Below are positions 24,775 through 29,430 of a stretch of DNA of 29,430 nucleotides, one piece after another. The stretch is from positions 1-29,430 of the forward strand of contig JAEZUC010000006.1 in the NCBI GenBank assembly GCA_023443515.1, given 5' to 3'. The notes under the pieces were generated by a model, which saw only the letters and a program-made list of their open reading frames with translations, had not been told where the DNA came from and did not search any database. This DNA is from Bacillota bacterium. GTDB lineage: Bacteria; Bacillota; Clostridia; Acetivibrionales; DSM-1351. Position 1 is the first letter of the stretch. Every line of letters starts with the position of its first letter. The position numbers were made by a program, and so were the translations under genes.

Positions 24775-25528
24775 AGTATTCCCTCCATAATTCTCATTCT
24801 TTTTGTACGTTTCCTGACCAAACCTGTTCTGTCTCCATTAGGTCTGCTCATTCATGAATATAAAGTATTTTTCCCTATCTTTCTTTTACTATGTAATCTG
24901 ATTCAATAAACGCTTATGATTCTTCTGTTTGCATCCTTAGAGTCCTTATACTCTTTGCATAAACCACCTCCTCATGTTTTCAGAAACTTCTGCTTTTATT
25001 GGGTAGTCACAAAAACCATTGGTTCTTTTCATAAACCGTTGGCGTGTATAGTAACAATCTGTTCGGGCGCTGCTAATACTTAACATAAAAATGTTGTAAA
25101 AAACGACAATCAAATAGCGATATAGAAATACCATCACTACTTATTTAACAAGATAAGAATCAGACGACATTAGTCATAATCTCATTTTAGCTTATTTAAG
25201 CACATTTTTCAATACTTTATTCCGAATTTCAAATTTAATATTGATTATCTATGATTATCATTATAAATCATCGTTTATATCACCCAATCTTTTTTGACAT
25301 TTGCCTCATTTAGTGAAGCACCTATTTGATTATCCAACAAACCATTTGTTTATGTTAACTAATTGCTTATGAAGGTACTTTAAAATATTGCTTGGTATGA
25401 GCCGTTCATAAATTTTAGTCTTTGAACCTTCCGGCTGAAATACCAAAATCAATTTGTTGCTTTTTATTGTTTATAACTTGAAAAAACAGCCTGTTTCCAA
25501 GCTGTTTTAAAAAGACTTTGTATCCTGA
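24775..25528. other. Gene-free stretch of about 750 bases with a Fur-box-like dyad
   Basis: A+T-rich DNA with only short frames. A 63-codon minus frame (24946-25137) lacks a Shine-Dalgarno and recognisable content. An ATGATTATCATTATA segment (25251-25265) matches 14 of 19 positions of the classical Fur box on the minus strand. AACCATTGGTT near 25013-25023 is a short palindrome. GAGGAGGTGG before ATG at 24958-24960 opens only four codons. No c-di-AMP (ydaO-type) riboswitch was seen before khtT. Confidence 0.4.
25483..25508 (-). terminator. Terminator of the AbrB-type gene
   Basis: AAAACAGC (25501-25508 on the minus strand) pairs with GCTGTTTT (25483-25490) around a 10-base loop and runs into TTTTTTC on the minus strand, 20 bases after the stop. 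Confidence 0.85.
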
Positions 25529-25771
25529 TTATTTAGATTTTAAATCCTCGCAACACTCTTCACATATGTGCTTACCCTTGTATATGGTAAGATTTTTAAC
25601 ATTGTTGCAAAATATGCACCCGGGAGAATATTTTTTTAATAGTATCATATCCTTATCTGTAAAAATTTCTAAAGAATCTTTTTCACTAATAGATAGTATT
25701 TGTCTTGTTTCTTTAGGTATTACTATCCTTCCAAGTTCATCAACCTTCCTTACTATTCCTGTAGATTTCAT
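25529..25771 (-). CDS. AbrB-family transition-state regulator with zinc-ribbon tail
   Basis: 80 residues. Residues 1-50 form the AbrB swapped-hairpin DNA-binding domain (MKSTGIVRKVDELGRIVIPK, EKDSLEIF, LLKKYSP), very close to the SpoVT N-terminus at 1761-2315. The tail holds CIFC...CEEC, a likely zinc-binding pair common in clostridial AbrB. I chose ATG 25769-25771 because AAGGAGG lies 9-10 bases upstream and the sequence then starts like all relatives; an in-frame upstream start would add seven residues. It is monocistronic with its own terminator. Expected to bind A+T-rich promoters at the transition to stationary phase. Confidence 0.9.
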   Translation of the reverse strand: MKSTGIVRKVDELGRIVIPKETRQILSISEKDSLEIFTDKDMILLKKYSPGCIFCNNVKNLTIYKGKHICEECCEDLKSK

Positions 25772-25794
25772 GCTAACAGTCCTCCTTTTCATAA

Positions 25795-26031
25795 TTAAAA
25801 TGCCATCCTAATTCTCGAATAATTATCATTTACAACGTAGGTTTTTACAGTATTTGTTTTGATCGTGCCATAACTAATCCTAGTTCCACACCTTCTAAAA
25901 GTATGGGCTTTATGGCTGTCCAGTGAAACAGGGCCGTAGCTTCTTTATAAAATATTTACCCTAACATTTGATGCTGTAACAATACTTGCTGAATTTATGC
26001 CTGTTGTAACACACTTAACACATACTTTTAA
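25795..26031 (-). pseudogene. Possible decayed coding frame upstream of the AbrB-type gene
   Basis: One minus frame reads 28 codons (25948-26031, LKVCVKCVTTGINSAS...), then a TAA at 25945-25947, then 49 further codons (25795-25944, RSYGPVSLDSHKAHTFRRC... to ...NYSRIRMAF) ending 24 bases before the AbrB start. No start codon or Shine-Dalgarno is visible. Composition looks protein-like but I recognise no family. The rest of 25772-26263 shows nothing clear. Confidence 0.2.
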
Positions 26032-26263
26032 TCATTAAAAAAACTACCTTATATAGCAAAAGAACCTACCATAACGGTAAATTCTTTTTCTTAAAAATGT
26101 TTCATTATTTGTTTGCAGAATAGTTAGTATTACTCAGTATTTAAGTTACTATTTCATTTAAATCATTATCGTCAATGGTTATTAAAATAAGGAAATTATT
26201 ACAGCCATTGGAGTAAATCAAGAATGGTGTACAAGACCAAATCTCCCCCTTGCAAAATAATTA

Positions 26264-26707
26264 TTATTTACCAAGAACTATCAAGTCGCCAAGTGTTATA
26301 AATCCGTTTTTTTCAAAGAATTTTCGCGATGGATAATCTTTTTCTGTGTTTAACATCATGCCATTTATTCCTTGCTTTTGAAGATCCTCTTCTATTGCCT
26401 TTATAAGCCAACTACCAATACCTCTACCCTGCATTTCGTAACTAACGCAAAATTCATCAATGTAATATTCAAAACCTTTTATCCATGGTTTTTTCATACC
26501 TATACTCAAGGCTACCATCTTATCATCTAATAAAGCTACATAACCTATAAAGTAATTATTATAATAATGGTTATTAAAAAACTTCACTACTTGCTCTCTT
26601 GATTCGTAAATATCGTTCCATGGTTCTTTAGTGAATGTTTCAATATATAAATCCACACATTCCTCAAGCATTTCTTTTTTAATCTTTAATAAAAATAATT
26701 CTTCCAT
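26264..26707 (-). CDS. GNAT-family N-acetyltransferase
   Basis: 147 residues from ATG 26705-26707 (TAGGAA just upstream). The acetyl-CoA loop is EMQGRGIGSWLIKAIEE (Q/RxxGxG), preceded by the beta-4 strand YYIDEFCVSY and followed by MMLNTEKDYPSRKFFEKNGF, the standard motif-B ending. The substrate cannot be told from sequence; relatives acetylate aminoglycosides, amino acids or peptides. A TTG at 26723-26725 would extend it by six residues without a Shine-Dalgarno. It stands alone between gene-poor stretches, and no terminator is visible after it. Confidence 0.88.
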   Translation of the reverse strand: MEELFLLKIKKEMLEECVDLYIETFTKEPWNDIYESREQVVKFFNNHYYNNYFIGYVALLDDKMVALSIGMKKPWIKGFEYYIDEFCVSYEMQGRGIGSWLIKAIEEDLQKQGINGMMLNTEKDYPSRKFFEKNGFITLGDLIVLGK

Positions 26708-26918
26708 ATTTCCTATACCCCACAATTCGTTGTCTCATTTTACATCAAAATATTATCGAAATCTAACCTATCAAACACTATTACGTCAATACTACACCTG
26801 GAATATATTGGAGTCAACATTTTTTATTTAACTCTACCTCAATAACGTTGGTTTCATTTCTGTGTAAATCCTGCTTCAATAATATGTCCTGTATTTTTTG
26901 TTTTATCTGCTTATATAA

Positions 26919-26957
26919 TAAAAAAGCCGGTTTGCTTTATGCTCCCGACTTTTTTGA
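26919..26957 (-). terminator. Terminator behind the truncated gene end
   Basis: AAAAGTCGGG pairs with CCGGCTTTT (one G-T pair) and is followed on the minus strand by TTTATTATA. It lies about 25 bases after the stop of the fragment at 26980-27141. Confidence 0.75.
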
Positions 26958-26979
26958 TTTTTTGCTTCTCTATGTAAAT

Positions 26980-27141
26980 TTACTTCGCCTGATATTTTGC
27001 CTTTGTTGCTTCGCCACCGCGTATATGCCTTTCTGCCTTATTTTCCTCGAGTATTATCCTTACTTCATTCATCAGTACCGGATTTATTTTTTCCAACCGT
27101 TCGGTTACGTCCTTGTGGACTGATGTAGTTAAATGGAACGG
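26980..27141 (-). pseudogene. 3' end of a truncated gene next to the recombinase
   Basis: A 53-codon frame with no usable start, opening at the stop codon 27142-27144. It reads PFHLTTSVHKDVTERLEKI, then NPVLMNEVRIILEENKAERH and IRGGEATKAKYQAK. The charged, helical content and a proper terminator behind it indicate a genuine gene end. The only internal ATG (encoding the last 30 residues) has no Shine-Dalgarno. The DNA changes abruptly to A+T-rich sequence at about 27145. I do not recognise the family; the IRGGEATKAKY ending is reminiscent of small mobile-element proteins (a weak recollection). Confidence 0.55.
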
Positions 27142-27187
27142 CTAACTACTTATAATTCAAATGTATTATATCATATTTTTGACATAG

Positions 27188-27219
27188 TAAAAGGAATATA
27201 AACAATATATATTCCCTTT
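27188..27219 (-). terminator. A+T-rich terminator of the recombinase gene
   Basis: GGAATATA (27193-27200) pairs with TATATTCC (27208-27215). On the minus strand it is followed by TTTTACT, about 20 bases after the recombinase stop. The stem is weak in G+C. Confidence 0.5.
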
Positions 27220-27237
27220 GATGTATTTGCATATATT

Positions 27238-28773
27238 TTAATTTATAAGCTCCAAGTCTTTAAACAATTTAAGGTAAACTTTAATACCACCATCGGTATT
27301 TACAACAATTTTATCAATAACCCTTTTAAGCATACTGTTATCAATCGTATCAGTGTTTAAAACATCATTTATACTTCCGCAGTACTTTTTGACTATTGCT
27401 TCTAATCTGTCAAAGGTTGATGTATTCCCCTGAAGGATTGACAATTCAGCTTCAGCTTTTTTTATGGCTTCGTTTATATCAGCGGTTCTCTCTTTAAGTT
27501 CTTCTATAGAAATTATATCTGCCTCGTACATTTTTGTTTGCTTTAACTTTAACTTTTTTAATCTTTCCAGTTCACTTGTCAAATCGCTTTCATTTGTTTC
27601 GCCATGTCCCAGCTTGTACTTTTTCTTGAATTCATTTATGGTCTTTTCAAGAAGCTTTTCCTTTGATGAAACTACAGTGTTTAAATATTCCTTTATTTCA
27701 TCTAATAGTTCTATTTCATCAACAAGTGTTGTATTACTGCATTGGGTAGCTCCGTCTGAATTTCGGGTGCTACAGCCCCATTTGATATATTCACTGTTTT
27801 CTCTCTTCCTGTAGATTCTTCGGAAACTTCTATCACAACAACCGCACTTGATGAGTGTACTTAAAGCATATTTATTTGAATGTCTTTCCTTCTTTATTTT
27901 AAATGTATCAACCCTTTGGCCTAATAGCGACTGCGCCTGCTCAAATTCAATTCTACTTATGATTGCTATTTCCGGCTTGTCCACAATGGATTGCCCGCTT
28001 TCCTCCACTTTAACCCGTTTGCCTGTTAAAAAATCTTCAACTCTCTCTTTACAATTTATTACTTTGCCTGTATAGAGTTCATTTGAAAGTATTCTGCATA
28101 TAGCGTTTTGGCTCCAATTACAGTTCCTCTTTGTTTTTATGCATTCCTTATTCAGTATTTGAGAAATTTTATTTGTACCAAATCCCTTGTTAATATACAT
28201 ATCAAATATACGCTTGACTATTTCTGCTTCACGAACATTTATCTTAAGATTAAAATAGTCTCCCACTGTCTTGTCATAGCCAAATACAAGGTTTGGTACT
28301 TTTCCCATCTCTGCATTTTTCTTTTTCCCGAATTTAACTCTTTTTGACAGGTTTGAGCTTTCTTCCTGGGCTACCGCCGCCAAAATTGTCAGTGTAAGCT
28401 CCCCATCATTTGCAGACATATTTGCTGTGATAAACTGACAATCTATATTCAATGATTTGAGCTTTCTTATACTTTGCAAAAAATCAACAACATTTCTTGC
28501 CAGACGGGATACATCTTTTACGTATACCCTCTCAAAAAGTCCTCTTTCTGCATCCTGCATCATCTTATTGAATTGTTTTCTGTTCTTTAGCTTTGTACCA
28601 CTTATACCTTCATCTGCGTAGAGTGCCACCAATTCAAAACCCATTTTGTCAGCATATTCTTCAAAAAACTCTTTTTGAGCTTTGAGAGACAATAGCTGTT
28701 CGTCCTTGTCGGTTGATACCCTACAATAAGCGGCAACTCTGATTCTTTTATAGCTTGTCCTTATTTCAGTCAA
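27238..28773 (-). CDS. Large serine recombinase (site-specific integrase/excisionase)
   Basis: 511 residues in the standard order. The resolvase catalytic domain is at about 10-155, with nucleophile Ser20 in YCRVSTDKDEQ, the turn YADEGISGT, and active-site arginines in VSRLAR (R90, R93). The recombinase domain is about 175-290. The zinc ribbon uses C310, C313, C334 and C345. A coiled coil (about 395-450) controls integration versus excision. The C-terminal VIDKIVVNTDGGIKVYLKLF is typical. It appears complete. The start is TTG 28771-28773 with GAGGGGG about nine bases upstream. Such enzymes move prophages, conjugative elements and sporulation-time intervening elements. It is preceded by a 47-residue ORF and followed by a truncated gene end. 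Confidence 0.93.
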   Translation of the reverse strand: MTEIRTSYKRIRVAAYCRVSTDKDEQLLSLKAQKEFFEEYADKMGFELVALYADEGISGTKLKNRKQFNKMMQDAERGLFERVYVKDVSRLARNVVDFLQSIRKLKSLNIDCQFITANMSANDGELTLTILAAVAQEESSNLSKRVKFGKKKNAEMGKVPNLVFGYDKTVGDYFNLKINVREAEIVKRIFDMYINKGFGTNKISQILNKECIKTKRNCNWSQNAICRILSNELYTGKVINCKERVEDFLTGKRVKVEESGQSIVDKPEIAIISRIEFEQAQSLLGQRVDTFKIKKERHSNKYALSTLIKCGCCDRSFRRIYRKRENSEYIKWGCSTRNSDGATQCSNTTLVDEIELLDEIKEYLNTVVSSKEKLLEKTINEFKKKYKLGHGETNESDLTSELERLKKLKLKQTKMYEADIISIEELKERTADINEAIKKAEAELSILQGNTSTFDRLEAIVKKYCGSINDVLNTDTIDNSMLKRVIDKIVVNTDGGIKVYLKLFKDLELIN

Positions 28774-28803
28774 AAGAGTTACCCCCTCATTACCTTACTT
28801 CTT

Positions 28804-28947
28804 TTAGGCAGATTTACTTTTATTATCAGTAATATTCTCATTTTCGCTCTGAAGCTTGTTAATAAGAGCTTGCGCAAGTATTGAAGGTAAAAATTTTTCA
28901 ATATCGGACGGTAAATTCGGGTCTACAAATTCAATTTTTTTAATCAT
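28804..28947 (-). CDS. Small protein encoded directly upstream of the recombinase
   Basis: 47 residues: MIKKIEFVDPNLPSDIEKFL followed by a helical PSILAQALINKLQ and a polar tail. The ATG (28945-28947) follows GGGGGAA by about five to eight bases. It ends 30 bases before the recombinase start on the same strand, so co-transcription is very likely. Short ORFs of this style precede serine recombinases in several clostridial elements (recollection); they might be directionality factors or regulators. No family name can be given. Confidence 0.6.
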   Translation of the reverse strand: MIKKIEFVDPNLPSDIEKFLPSILAQALINKLQSENENITDNKSKSA

Positions 28948-29037
28948 TTATATTCCCCCTACAAAATAATTTATTTATAAAATAAGTATGTATTTCCTGT
29001 TGCTGCTATGACTATAAAAATAAATGTCACAACACAT

Positions 29038-29067
29038 CTATGTACTGAAAAGTTATTCAGTACATAG
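29038..29067. repeat. Perfect 12-bp inverted repeat with extended flanks
   Basis: CTATGTACTGAA (29038-29049) and TTCAGTACATAG (29056-29067) are exact inverted copies around AAGTTA. The flanks continue the symmetry with TCACAA on the left and TTGTGA on the right. It lies about 90 bases upstream of the 47-residue ORF. Candidate operator, recombination site or hairpin; neither side has a T run that would make it a terminator. Confidence 0.6.
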
Positions 29068-29134
29068 TCTATTGTGATAAAATCAATAATCAATTTCGCC
29101 AATTCAAACTTTAATTGTAACTTCCTCGCAGGGT

Positions 29135-29317
29135 TTAACCTCTTGGCTCCGCTCCGGTATTATCAGCAGCTATTTGTGCCTGGCATATTGCCATTATCCA
29201 TGTGAACCGCCGAATGCAGTTCTGTTTATACATGGGAACACAAATTAATTGTACTGCTGTATAATTGGCGTATATATTCCACTCCTCATCTGTAGTCAAA
29301 TGTCCAAGCAAACCCAT
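29135..29317 (-). CDS. Hypothetical 60-residue ORF, doubtful
   Basis: Begins MGLLGHLTTDEEWNIYANYT and ends NTGAEPRG, with four Cys or Met-rich patches in between. No good Shine-Dalgarno precedes the ATG (only GTGAG directly before it). A possible promoter lies upstream (29391-29419). I recognise no family. It could be a genuine accessory gene of the mobile element or chance. Confidence 0.3.
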   Translation of the reverse strand: MGLLGHLTTDEEWNIYANYTAVQLICVPMYKQNCIRRFTWIMAICQAQIAADNTGAEPRG

Positions 29318-29390
29318 CTCACATTTAACTATTTATTTCCTTTGCTGTTGACGGACGCCTGAGACACCGATACAATATAATTGATTGCAA

Positions 29391-29419
29391 TATATTTGAT
29401 GACAGAGTTATGTTGTCAA
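29391..29419 (-). promoter_or_regulatory. Possible sigma-A promoter reading into the recombinase region
   Basis: A perfect -35 TTGACA (29414-29419, minus strand) is followed after 17 bases by AATATA or, one base further, ATATAT. The -10 is only fair. It could drive the 60-residue ORF and possibly the genes beyond. Confidence 0.35.
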
Positions 29420-29430
29420 GGTTCAAAGGG

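Noticed and set aside
24946..25137. 63-codon minus frame upstream of khtT
   Set aside because: No Shine-Dalgarno at any start and no familiar motif. The strong GAGGAGGTGG inside it precedes only a four-codon frame.
24775..25200. Possible c-di-AMP (ydaO-type) riboswitch before khtTU
   Set aside because: Expected from the regulation of KhtT relatives, but I found none of the conserved sequence blocks.
26848..27123. 91-codon plus-strand frame
   Set aside because: It covers a minus-strand terminator and gene fragment; the plus-strand product is Phe/Leu/Cys-rich, typical of antisense reading of A+T-rich coding DNA.
29190..29230. GAACCGCCGAATGC, resembling the conserved segment downstream of group II intron ORFs
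   Set aside because: The match stops after about 14 bases, and there is no reverse-transcriptase gene or domain V sequence nearby.
1..29430. CRISPR array, rRNA or tRNA genes
   Set aside because: No regularly spaced direct repeats, no rRNA signatures and no complete tRNA cloverleaf were seen on either strand by eye.

Overview
The window looks like a chromosomal segment of a low-GC, spore-forming, motile, anaerobic clostridium. Support: spoVT and spoVG, a consensus-like sigma-H promoter before spoVG, a sigma-28 (SigD-type) promoter before flagellar rod genes, [FeFe]-hydrogenase maturation genes, many TTG starts behind strong Shine-Dalgarno sequences, and A+T-rich intergenic DNA. A cellulolytic cluster III clostridium (Ruminiclostridium-like) is my guess; it is an inference, not a database result. 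Nearly all genes lie on the minus strand, so reading order runs from high to low coordinates.

Region 1 (1-11442, minus) is the conserved Firmicute housekeeping and sporulation block purR - spoVG - glmU-like - prs - pth - mfd - prsA-like foldase - spoVT - ssb-like - mazG - hup (cut at the window edge). It links purine control, PRPP synthesis, cell-wall precursors, peptidyl-tRNA rescue, transcription-coupled repair, protein folding and spore development. Intrinsic terminators after spoVG, prs, the foldase and spoVT split it into several transcripts. The GlmU-like protein is unusual: its acetyltransferase half looks intact, but its uridyltransferase half is shortened and lacks the nucleotide-binding signature.

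Region 2 (11443-18234): murC runs alone on the plus strand from its own promoter. Then, on the minus strand, come fabZ, a SigD-type operon flgF - flgG - rod-binding protein - membrane-anchored phosphodiester glycosidase (the last two overlap), and mbl.

Region 3 (18409-22217): a TM1266-type regulator - hydG - hydF operon for [FeFe]-hydrogenase H-cluster assembly. Its leader carries a terminator hairpin just before the first gene and an upstream segment able to pair with the terminator's 5' arm. This is the best candidate in the window for an undescribed regulatory RNA. A divergent small membrane zinc-ribbon protein and a convergent 55-residue Cys-rich protein follow.

Region 4 (22417-24774): khtT - khtU - truncated yitT, a K+/H+ antiporter operon with translational coupling (TAATG).

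Region 5 (24775-29430) is gene-poor and accessory in character: a zinc-ribbon AbrB regulator, a GNAT acetyltransferase, degraded reading frames, the 3' end of a truncated gene with its own terminator, a large serine recombinase with a 47-residue upstream ORF, and a strong 12-bp dyad. The right edge is probably part of, or a scar from, a mobile element whose other end is outside the window.
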